NCBI GenBank assembly: GCA_934385225.1
Contig: CAKRPQ010000064.1
Span: forward strand, 1-12,627
Reading direction: 5' to 3'
DNA length: 12,627 bases
Source: an uncultured Eubacteriales bacterium
GTDB taxonomy: Bacteria > Bacillota > Clostridia > Oscillospirales > CAG-272
The notes under the pieces are model-generated. The model searched no databases. It was given only the letters and a program-made list of their open reading frames with translations, and was not told the origin of the DNA. The position numbers and the translations under genes were made by a program. Below are positions 6,587-12,627 of the stretch, one piece after another; position 1 is the stretch's first letter; the number at the start of each line of letters is the position of its first letter.

Positions 6587-7843
6587 CTACTTTTTCAAAT
6601 ACAAAATATAATTTTCATTCTGTATGTTTTGCATAAACAGCTGTACAGGGTGCGATTTGTTGTACTCAAAAAGTTCTTCGACGGTTTTAATATCGGTGTT
6701 TTTCTCACGGTTGAATTCTGCGATATTGTCATCGAAATATTTGTAGAAGCCGCTTAAATCCGTGTCTGTTCCGCTGTTCTCGGAATATTTGCCCGAAAAA
6801 TAATGAGACATATCGTATTCTTCCGTTTTTTCGAGAACGACCTTGCCGTTTTGAATTTTGACCCGACCGCGTTCGCGGTAAAACATATCCCCCGAGGTTA
6901 TATAGGAAAGAATTCTTACGGGTGATGGGTATTCAAGAAATTCGTTTGCGATTATGTCGTAGCAGAGATGCCCCTCATCGTCAACTCCGACGGAGATTGA
7001 ATTGAAATTAAGTTTCTCTTTTTCTTCCGCGCTCGGATAAGTAATCCATTTTTCGTCCGCAAATATGTGCGATATACCGAAATTGTACCATATTTCCTCA
7101 AACACAAAAGCGTTGCCGGCGGAAAACATACGATAGTTGCTTTCGTGATTGAAAAACGCGTGAAATGTTTCGGTTTTTTCGCCAAACTCCAATTTGATTT
7201 CGATTTTTTGCAGGCTTGCGGCGCTTATCTCCGAATCGAAACTGAAATTGACAAGACAATCGTTGTAAAAATATGTGCAGGACGGCTTTAAGACGTCATA
7301 GCCCGATAGCGATATGCCGCTTTGCCTTTTGGAGAAACAGTAGATGAAACGCGGCGTGTCATTTGAAAAAAGTCTGAATTCCTCTCCTCTGTCCTCGTAA
7401 CCGAACCTCTCTGAATTTTCGTTTGGAATAACTTTTTCGAGCGAAATCAGACCTTTGAATGCCAACGGGTAAAGATTTTCAGTGTTTTTACCGAGACGGA
7501 TTTCGGTTATTTTGTCCGCGTTCGGCGCACCCTCAAACGCGCAATCCGCGATTTCGGTCACATAGTCGGGAATAGTCACAACGGTATCTGTGCCTTTATA
7601 TTCCGTCAGAACACCGTCAATCGTAACAAAATTGTCGTCTGGAATATACGTTTCGGTTGCCGCGGAAGTTTCCGTTTCGGTGACGTGTTCCGATAGTGTC
7701 TCCGCTCCCGTTTCGGCAGATTCGCCCGTCTCCGTCTTTCCGCAGGAGGCAAAGGAAAGTAAGATAATTGCAGAGAAAACTACAAATATTAAAAACTTGC
7801 GCAAAAATGCCTTTTCATTGTTAAATACAGTAATATGAGACAT
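6587..7843 (-). CDS. Cassette 3 lipoprotein with BspA-type repeat
   Basis: A 418-residue lipoprotein of unknown function. Residues 1 to about 118 nearly match the cassette 4 and 5 lipoproteins: signal peptide to Cys34, Thr/Glu linker, VTIPDYVTEIADCAFEGAP, ITEIRLG. The sequence then departs inside the second leucine-rich repeat (GKNTENLYPLAFKGL instead of GRGVTKISAKAFFGL), and the body is its own. A weaker common plan remains: LCYDIIANEFLEYPSPV aligns with the YYHP region of its sisters, RERGRVKI with their GxV strand, and VEELFEYN with the terminal LDELIxxN helix. It ends in TAG, eight bases before the dead hydrolase remnant. It is the second orphan lipoprotein of the array. Confidence 0.9.
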   Translation of the reverse strand: MSHITVFNNEKAFLRKFLIFVVFSAIILLSFASCGKTETGESAETGAETLSEHVTETETSAATETYIPDDNFVTIDGVLTEYKGTDTVVTIPDYVTEIADCAFEGAPNADKITEIRLGKNTENLYPLAFKGLISLEKVIPNENSERFGYEDRGEEFRLFSNDTPRFIYCFSKRQSGISLSGYDVLKPSCTYFYNDCLVNFSFDSEISAASLQKIEIKLEFGEKTETFHAFFNHESNYRMFSAGNAFVFEEIWYNFGISHIFADEKWITYPSAEEKEKLNFNSISVGVDDEGHLCYDIIANEFLEYPSPVRILSYITSGDMFYRERGRVKIQNGKVVLEKTEEYDMSHYFSGKYSENSGTDTDLSGFYKYFDDNIAEFNREKNTDIKTVEELFEYNKSHPVQLFMQNIQNENYILYLKK

Positions 7844-7852
7844 TCGTATTCA

Positions 7853-7895
7853 CCTCCTGTGATCTGAGTATATCATAGTAAATATTTTTTGTCAA
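7853..7895 (-). promoter_or_regulatory. Promoter and ribosome site of cassette 3
   Basis: On the minus strand: TTGACA (7895-7890), 17 bases, TATACT (7872-7867), AGGAGG (7858-7853). Only about 40 bases separate the -35 box from palindrome 4 of the preceding cassette, so terminator and next promoter are packed together. Confidence 0.88.
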
Positions 7896-7935
7896 GTAAT
7901 ATTTTGCGTCAAAGTGCAATTTTATCAACATACCG

Positions 7936-7957
7936 TCCGCCGTCATATGACGGCGGG
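7936..7957 (-). terminator. Array palindrome 4, end of cassette 4
   Basis: Copy of the palindrome with one outer-arm change (TCCGCCGT on the plus strand). On the minus strand ACGGTATGTTG follows, with no T-run, so terminator strength is doubtful although the palindrome is conserved. Confidence 0.55.
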
Positions 7958-7974
7958 CGATATGTAAAAATCGT

Positions 7975-8907
7975 TTATACTTCTTCAAATGACCATTTCT
8001 GATATGCGGTTGAATCGCCGCTCGTCCAATATACGTTTGAACCGCTTGCGTCGGCTGCTAAATAATATGGTGACGATCCCGAATCAGACTTAATAAAATA
8101 ATATGATCCGCTTTTTTCAACGACAACCGGTGAAACAGTTTGGCCAAAAGTATAGTATATTTTGCATTGAGCACCATCGCTTAATATAGGTTTTATGCCG
8201 TAATCCAAATCAAGAAATGTTTTTATATCGTACCTCATAACATCCCATTTTTGATTGTTTAGTCTATTGCTCGCAAGTTGAACTACTCTATTCCCCTCTG
8301 CCACTTCACTATTTAGCACTGTCAAAAACTTTCCGGATCCGGCGTTTTTAATTTTTGAATAAGTTTTGGGAGCTTTAATAATATATTCTGCCCTACTAAG
8401 TATATCGCTAATGCTTCTGTTACCGGAGTAACCGTTAAAATTCCCCCAATTTATTCTGCAATTATCTTTTGCCTTAGGCGGGCTTCCCCAAACTTCTCCA
8501 ACCTGAAACAAGTCCCCATTGACATACCAGACAATAGCCAAATGCCCATTACATCTAACAATATCGCCGGGTTCAAGCTTTATTGATGAAGTGAAACCGT
8601 TATTGTACTTTTTCCACCCATATCCACAATCACCGCCGTTTGCCGGAGTAGAAGATGTGAAAACAGGGTAAGAGCCGAATGTTAAATATGCAATGTAAAG
8701 TGCAAATGCGAAGCATTAAATCTCATCTGCAAAGCTATTGCAACCACAACTTCCATTTGTTGTACATCCGCTACTATGATGATTGCAAGGATTTAACGTA
8801 ACCGAATTAGGATCATTTGCGCTTGATGGGTCATGATTCCAAAAGCGATAATGTACAAATGTTTCTTGTAGTTCTTCAATTTTGTTTATAACTTCAATGT
8901 TTGTCAT
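7975..8907 (-). pseudogene. CHAP/NlpC-like cysteine peptidase with ricin-type tail, nonsense-interrupted
   Basis: The full frame has 311 codons from ATG 8907 (GAAAGGA upstream), with one in-frame TAA at codon 64 (8716-8718). It starts MTNIEVINKIEELQE with no signal peptide. A Cys-rich stretch (PCNHHSSGCTT...CGC) leads to FADEI-stop-CFAFALYIAYL, with catalytic Cys65. LEPGDIV and GHLAIV (His122) complete a CHAP/NlpC-type Cys-His site; such enzymes cut peptidoglycan stem or cross-bridge peptides. A ricin-type trefoil follows (about 184-310; QKW, YYLAADASGSNVYW, QKWSFEE). The stop sits where the sister enzyme has Gln58 of QCYGY, the Gln before the catalytic Cys, so CAA to TAA is likely. No ATG, GTG or TTG lies between stop and Cys, so re-initiation would give an inactive fragment. 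Confidence 0.82.
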
Positions 8908-8922
8908 AAAATATTCCTTTCG

Positions 8923-10107
8923 TTACCCATATTTTTTTCTGTTAAATTCAATCAAATCATCGACATTTTCAAAATCCGTTTGCCCCGTCACCTCTGTCCA
9001 CTGTGCAAAATATTCGTCAAGATCATAAATATCACTGACTTTAAAGCTCTCCTCGGCACTAAAAATCGGATCCGCATCCTCAAAGGTCACCTTTCCCTTA
9101 TCCGAGCAAAACTCATCACGGTTCACACAAAATTCAAGTACATCATAAACATATGTGGGATGATAATATTTTTTAATCCAACGTTCATAGTAAAGTTCAT
9201 TGTCATCGGTTACGGTAAACCATAACACATAGGCGTTTTCGTCCGAGCCGAAGCTGTGATTTTCATAAACTCCGTCTTTCGAAACGCACCATAGGCTGCC
9301 TGCTTTTCCGTGAATGAAGTCGGTTATGATATACATATTTTCTGCCGAAATAACCTTTGTCTCGGCTGTCGGCGCACAGCTTATCGGCAAGTAATTCGCG
9401 CCCGAATGTGCCGCAAGAAGCGGAACATCCTTTTCAAACACGTTTACTTCCGTCACATCAAAAACCTCTGTTTCGGGACTGTATTTAATTTTGAAAACGG
9501 CTTCTCCGAAAACTATGTAGCCATCCTCGCACGAAATATTGTCAAAAGAGGTCACTTCCTCGTATATGCTGTAAAAATCAAGCTCGGAAGCGGTCGAAAA
9601 ATCAAAATATGCAAGAGTTTTCCCGGCCTCCGTATCAAGGTTGCTTTTAAGAAATCCGCCCGAAAAGGAAAAATAAATATTTCCCACGGCACTCGTTAAG
9701 CTGTCAAGCCCGAAAAATGCTTTTGCGGATATTTTTGTGACGCCGCGTCCGAGGCGGATTTCGGTTATTTTATCCGCGTTCGGCGCACCCTCAAACGCGC
9801 AATCCGCGATTTCGGTCACATAGTCGGGAATAGTCACAACGGTATCTGTGCCTTTATATTCCGTCAGAACACCGTCAATCGTAACAAAATTGTCGTCTGG
9901 AATATACGTTTCGGTTGCCGCGGAAGTTTCCTTTTCGGTTATGTATTCTGTTTCCGTTTTTTCGGCGGTTTCCGTTTCGACAGATTCGCCCGTCTCCGTC
10001 TTTTCGCAGGAGGCATAAGAAAGTAAGATAATTGCAGAAAAAACTATAAATATTAAAAACTTGCGCAAAAATGCCCTTTCATTGTTAAATACAGCAATAT
10101 AATACAT
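8923..10107 (-). CDS. Cassette 4 lipoprotein with BspA-type leucine-rich repeats
   Basis: A 394-residue lipoprotein of unknown function, with Cys34 in the lipobox YASC and a longer Glu/Thr linker than its sisters. Two BspA-type repeats follow (IPDYVTEIADCAFEGAP, VTKISAKAFFGLDSL). The body is homologous to the cassette 1 lipoprotein: SCAPTA, SLWCVSKDGVYEN against STWCISENGIYEN, KKYYHPTYVYD against AKYYHPVYVFD, NRDEFC, and a terminal VDDLIEFN helix. Since cassette 1 has lost its enzyme, comparison suggests that enzyme may have been of the same cysteine-peptidase type as here. AGGAGG sets the start, and the enzyme start lies 15 bases after the stop codon. Confidence 0.9.
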   Translation of the reverse strand: MYYIAVFNNERAFLRKFLIFIVFSAIILLSYASCEKTETGESVETETAEKTETEYITEKETSAATETYIPDDNFVTIDGVLTEYKGTDTVVTIPDYVTEIADCAFEGAPNADKITEIRLGRGVTKISAKAFFGLDSLTSAVGNIYFSFSGGFLKSNLDTEAGKTLAYFDFSTASELDFYSIYEEVTSFDNISCEDGYIVFGEAVFKIKYSPETEVFDVTEVNVFEKDVPLLAAHSGANYLPISCAPTAETKVISAENMYIITDFIHGKAGSLWCVSKDGVYENHSFGSDENAYVLWFTVTDDNELYYERWIKKYYHPTYVYDVLEFCVNRDEFCSDKGKVTFEDADPIFSAEESFKVSDIYDLDEYFAQWTEVTGQTDFENVDDLIEFNRKKYG

Positions 10108-10116
10108 TTACATTCA

Positions 10117-10159
10117 CCTCCTGTGATTTGAGTATATCATAGTAGATACTTTTTGTCAA
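10117..10159 (-). promoter_or_regulatory. Promoter and ribosome site of cassette 4
   Basis: On the minus strand: TTGACA (10159-10154), 17 bases, TATACT (10136-10131), AGGAGG (10122-10117). The -35 box lies about 30 bases downstream of palindrome 5 in the direction of transcription. Confidence 0.88.
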
Positions 10160-10199
10160 GTAATATTTTACGTCAAAGTGCAAATTTGGCAAAATATCA

Positions 10200-10221
10200 C
10201 CCGCCGTCATATGACGGCGGG
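10200..10221 (-). terminator. Array palindrome 5, end of cassette 5
   Basis: A perfect copy of the 22-base palindrome. On the minus strand TGATATTTTGCC follows, a weak T-tract. Termination is plausible but not strong. Confidence 0.6.
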
Positions 10222-10243
10222 CGGTGTAGTGTATAAAAATCGT

Positions 10244-11188
10244 TTATACTTCTTCAAATGACCATTTCTGATATGCGGTGGAATCGCCGCTCGTCCAATA
10301 TACGTTTGAACCGCTTGCATCGGCTGCAAGATAATAGTCTGCTCCGGATTTAGTTGTCCTAATTTTATGATATGAACCGCTCGTCTCGATGGTTACAACA
10401 GAGCCAGACGTGGATTTTTCGTAAATTCTTGCATAATTATCGGAATTCGATGTGTATTTTATCTCGTAAGAAGCACTGTTAGCAGAAGAATCGGCAAGAG
10501 TAGAAATTATATGTCCGTTGTTTTCCGTCGGAAAGGCTATCCATTTCCGTTTGATCTCGGCTGCCGTTGAATTCAATTGAACCACTCTTCCTCCGGATAC
10601 AGCACTACTGTCCATAACAGTTAAATATTTTCCGGATCCAACGTTCTTTATATTATATGTCTTTGGGGCTTTAATTACATATCGTGCAGCTGCCAATACG
10701 GTAGAGACAGCAGCATTAGCACTATTCCTGTTAAAGTTTCCCCATTTTAACTGACAACCTTCGTCGCCTAAACACTGTGTCACAGAAAAAGTACCATCAG
10801 AATTCACTGTACAAACCACAGCTGAATGGCCGGAGCTTCCACTTGTACCTGTTCTTATTATATCACCGGGCTCTAATGTCAAAGAGGTTAAATTGCTTTT
10901 ATATATAGTCCAACCACCTGAAAGTGCAGTTCCATTTGCAGCATTCTCTATATTTCCGTAAAGCAACTTATGCCCAGATATCAAATAAGCTATAAAAAGC
11001 AAATATCCGTAACATTGCCACGCATTTCCGAATCGATTGGATGTACAATTGTCACGCGTACAACCGCTATCTGTAACGCCCCAATTAATCTCTGACAACT
11101 GTGATTCAATTAATCATTCATTCCAATATTTGTTGTCGTATGTGTAACTGTATCTGTTTATAATGTTTTTTACTTCTTGGTTTGTCAT
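10244..11188 (-). pseudogene. CHAP/NlpC-like cysteine peptidase with ricin-type tail, early TGA
   Basis: The full frame has 315 codons from ATG 11188 (AAGGAGAA upstream), with one in-frame TGA at codon 25 (11114-11116): MTNQEVKNIINRYS...KYWNE-stop-LIESQ. Beyond it the enzyme looks complete. Gln58-Cys59 lie in WQCYGYLLFIAYL, LEPGDII follows, GHSAVV holds His121, then a QLKWGNFN segment and YVIKAPKTYNIKNVGSGKYL, which joins to a ricin-type trefoil (about 177-314) ending QKWSFEE. There is no signal peptide. A TTG at codon 31 (11098) could restart translation and keep every catalytic residue, giving 284 residues, but no ribosome site is visible before it. Of the three interrupted enzymes, this is the one most likely to keep some function. 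Confidence 0.78.
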
Positions 11189-11202
11189 AATACTTTTTCT
11201 CC

Positions 11203-12420
11203 TTAATATCTATGATTATCACTTTCTTCCTTCGGACGCCTCACATTTGCCTCAATCAGTTCGTCAAGAGTGTCATATTCACCTTCGCAATAATACTTTT
11301 CGAAGCACTCGTCAATATCTTTTCCGAGCATCAGCAGCTGCTCTGTAAGGTTATAAGTCCTTTCGGATATATATACAGGTCCGTTTTCATCTGTCTCTAC
11401 CCGACCGTATTCGGAGCAAAGTTCCGTTCTGCTCATAATTTCGTTATAGATCAGAAAAAAGTTCGTTACGCCGTGTCCGTTTGTAAAGGCAGAATATTTG
11501 CACGGCATTTTACAATATTTTAATTGTCCGTCTTTCTTAAAAACCCTCACGGTATAATCGGTATTTCCGTTCACTTCAAATATTTTGCCGCACGCAAAAA
11601 GATATGTTTCGGCAAAATTATTTGTTGCTCTCGAAAAGACAAATGCTTCTTCGGTCTCAAACGCACGGAAACGATAAACACCGTCTAAGGAAAAGCTATC
11701 GAATTCTTTTATGTAATTTTCATATGCAATAGCATTTAAGACACAATAATATCCAAAGTTTCCCTCGTTGATTTTTATATCGAGAAGCGCATCCGATACG
11801 GCGATTGTAACTTTTTCTTTTTCAATATAATAATCTGTCTCTGTCAAAAAATCCAAAATACCGTTCAGTTCATAACCAAAGCAGAATATTATCGGTTGAC
11901 AGAAGCTCGAAAGCGCATAAACAGTCGGAAAATATTCGCCGTCCAAAGGATAAATATCTCTATTATCGAAAGAAAATTCTTCAAAATAAGGATTTTTTCC
12001 CGTTTCGACTTTTATGAGCGCGTCAAGCCCGAAAAAAGCCTTTGCGGATATTTTTGTGACGCCGCGTCCGAGGCGGATTTCGGTTATTTTATCCGCGTTC
12101 GGCGCACCCTCAAACGCGCAATCCGCGATTTCGGTCACATAGTCGGGAATAGTCACAACGGTATCTGTGCCTTTATATTCCGTCAGAACACCGTCAATCG
12201 TAACAAAATTGTCGTCTGGAACATACGTTTCGATTTCTTCGACTGTTTCCGTTTCGGTGACGTGTTCCGATAGTGTCTCCGCTCCCGTTTCGGCAGATTT
12301 GCCCGTCTCCGTCTTTTCGCAGGAGGCAAAAGAAAGTAAGATAATCGCAGAGAAAACTATAAATATTAAGAACTTGCGCAAAAATGCCTTTTCATTGTTA
12401 AATGCAGTAATATTAGACAT
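11203..12420 (-). CDS. Cassette 5 lipoprotein with BspA-type leucine-rich repeats
   Basis: A 405-residue lipoprotein of unknown function. The signal peptide ends in FASC (Cys34); a Thr/Glu linker and two BspA-type repeats follow, nearly identical to cassette 4 up to AKAFFGLDAL. The middle (about 140-300) has no clear match in the sisters. The last 110 residues rejoin the common plan: SRTELCSEYGRVETDENGPV aligns with SRDEFCYAYGTVKFSDDGPI of cassette 1, and LDELIEANVRRP with the terminal helix. Such mosaic divergence between conserved ends suits a surface protein with a variable recognition part. The enzyme start lies 14 bases downstream of the stop. Confidence 0.9.
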   Translation of the reverse strand: MSNITAFNNEKAFLRKFLIFIVFSAIILLSFASCEKTETGKSAETGAETLSEHVTETETVEEIETYVPDDNFVTIDGVLTEYKGTDTVVTIPDYVTEIADCAFEGAPNADKITEIRLGRGVTKISAKAFFGLDALIKVETGKNPYFEEFSFDNRDIYPLDGEYFPTVYALSSFCQPIIFCFGYELNGILDFLTETDYYIEKEKVTIAVSDALLDIKINEGNFGYYCVLNAIAYENYIKEFDSFSLDGVYRFRAFETEEAFVFSRATNNFAETYLFACGKIFEVNGNTDYTVRVFKKDGQLKYCKMPCKYSAFTNGHGVTNFFLIYNEIMSRTELCSEYGRVETDENGPVYISERTYNLTEQLLMLGKDIDECFEKYYCEGEYDTLDELIEANVRRPKEESDNHRY

Positions 12421-12429
12421 TCATATTCA

Positions 12430-12472
12430 CCTCCTGTGATTTGAGTATATCATAGTAAATACTTTTTGTCAA
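12430..12472 (-). promoter_or_regulatory. Promoter and ribosome site of cassette 5
   Basis: On the minus strand: TTGACA (12472-12467), 17 bases, TATACT (12449-12444), AGGAGG (12435-12430). Same layout as the other four cassettes. Confidence 0.88.
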
Positions 12473-12512
12473 GTAATATTTTACGTCAAAGTGCAATTTT
12501 AGCAAAACATCG

Positions 12513-12534
12513 CCCGCCGTCATATGACGGCGGG
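12513..12534 (-). terminator. Array palindrome 6, end of cassette 6
   Basis: A perfect copy of the 22-base palindrome. On the minus strand CGATGTTTTGC follows, a poor T-tract. It marks the end of a sixth cassette lying mostly outside the window. Confidence 0.6.
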
Positions 12535-12551
12535 GGATATGTAAAAATCAT

Positions 12552-12627
12552 TTATACTTCTTCAAATGACCATTTCTGATATGCGGTGGAATCGCCGCTC
12601 GTCCAATATACGTTTGAACCGCTTGCA
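12552..12627 (-). CDS. C-terminal end of a sixth ricin-tailed hydrolase (partial)
   Basis: The last 24 codons of a further hydrolase gene, cut by the window edge. It encodes the array tail (SGSNVYWTSGDS, then QKWSFEEV and TAA) with no stop in the visible part, including an intact CAG in QKW. Whether this copy carries a premature stop upstream cannot be seen. It shows that the array continues to the right. Confidence 0.8.
   Translation of the reverse strand, partial: ASGSNVYWTSGDSTAYQKWSFEEV

Larger units (their letters stand above)
2897..12627 (-). repeat. Tandem array of lipoprotein + ricin-tailed hydrolase cassettes
   Basis: At least six units are repeated head to tail. Each runs leftward from a near-identical promoter through a lipoprotein gene and a hydrolase gene or its remnant to a GC-rich palindrome. 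Approximate unit limits are 2897-4288, 4413-6202, 6327-7895, 7936-10159, 10200-12472, and a sixth starting at 12513 and cut by the window edge. Two blocks are nearly identical between units. One is the upstream block: promoter, ribosome site, signal peptide and, in four units, the first repeats of the lipoprotein. The other is the downstream block of about 100 bases: the last codons of the hydrolase gene plus the palindrome. The middle of each unit varies. No transposase, integrase or recombinase is visible. Confidence 0.9.

Noticed and set aside
4452..11188. Reassigned stop codons (TAA/TAG read as Gln) as the explanation for the interrupted enzymes
   Set aside because: TAA, TAG and TGA all serve as ordinary terminators of intact genes in this window: aldolase and four lipoproteins end in TAA, the cassette 3 lipoprotein in TAG, the thioesterase in TGA. 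No Gln positions in other genes use them. Site-specific readthrough is not excluded.
2998..12420. Diversity-generating retroelement as the source of variation
   Set aside because: No reverse transcriptase and no template/variable repeat pair with adenine-specific changes are present. The variation covers whole domains.
2897..12627. CRISPR array or integron cassette array
   Set aside because: The repeats are kilobase-sized units with genes, promoters and terminators, not short repeats with spacers. No Cas gene, integrase or attC-like site is visible. The palindrome is too short and perfect for an attC site.
1..12627. tRNA, rRNA or riboswitch genes
   Set aside because: No cloverleaf, rRNA signature or recognisable riboswitch core was seen on either strand. 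This was checked by eye only.

Overview
This window looks like a chromosomal segment of a Clostridia-type Firmicute, probably a gut commensal known from metagenomes. The grounds are near-consensus sigma-A promoters, strong AGGAGG ribosome sites, lipoproteins with BspA-type leucine-rich repeats, a class II aldolase and a bacterial acyl-ACP thioesterase. All convincing genes are on the minus strand, so transcription runs from high to low coordinates. By eye, base composition changes from GC-richer housekeeping DNA (about 370-2660) to AT-richer accessory DNA (about 2900-12627).

Housekeeping part (1-2896): fructose-bisphosphate aldolase (1696-2661) has its own promoter. It is followed by an acyl-ACP thioesterase (899-1645) and, overlapping that gene by 14 bases, a GNAT acetyltransferase (370-912). 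Two stem-loops beyond the acetyltransferase (about 243-274 and 158-199) probably end this transcript. I see no gene in 1-242.

Accessory part (2897-12627): a tandem array of at least six cassettes; the sixth runs off the right edge. Each complete cassette has the same order in the direction of transcription: a nearly identical promoter and AGGAGG site; a lipoprotein with a nearly identical signal peptide; after 8-16 bases, a gene for a peptidoglycan-hydrolase-like protein without signal peptide, ending in a ricin-type beta-trefoil domain whose last residues are nearly invariant; and a GC-rich palindrome. The lipoprotein bodies and the catalytic domains vary. The catalytic domains are one M23 metallopeptidase and two CHAP/NlpC-like cysteine peptidases. 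Two cassettes keep only scraps of the enzyme gene.

The most striking point is asymmetry. All five lipoprotein genes are intact, while each of the three full-length enzyme frames has exactly one in-frame stop (TAA at 5319-5321, TAA at 8716-8718, TGA at 11114-11116). A fourth, internally deleted copy has a TAG. Two of the stops fall on catalytic-domain positions where glutamine is expected, and the TAG falls where sister copies have glutamine.

My interpretation, which is inference, is an array of polymorphic peptidoglycan-hydrolase and lipoprotein pairs. The conserved outer ends would let the inner pair be exchanged by recombination. The enzymes are mostly dead while the lipoproteins, possibly immunity proteins, are kept. 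I do not recognise this as a named system.
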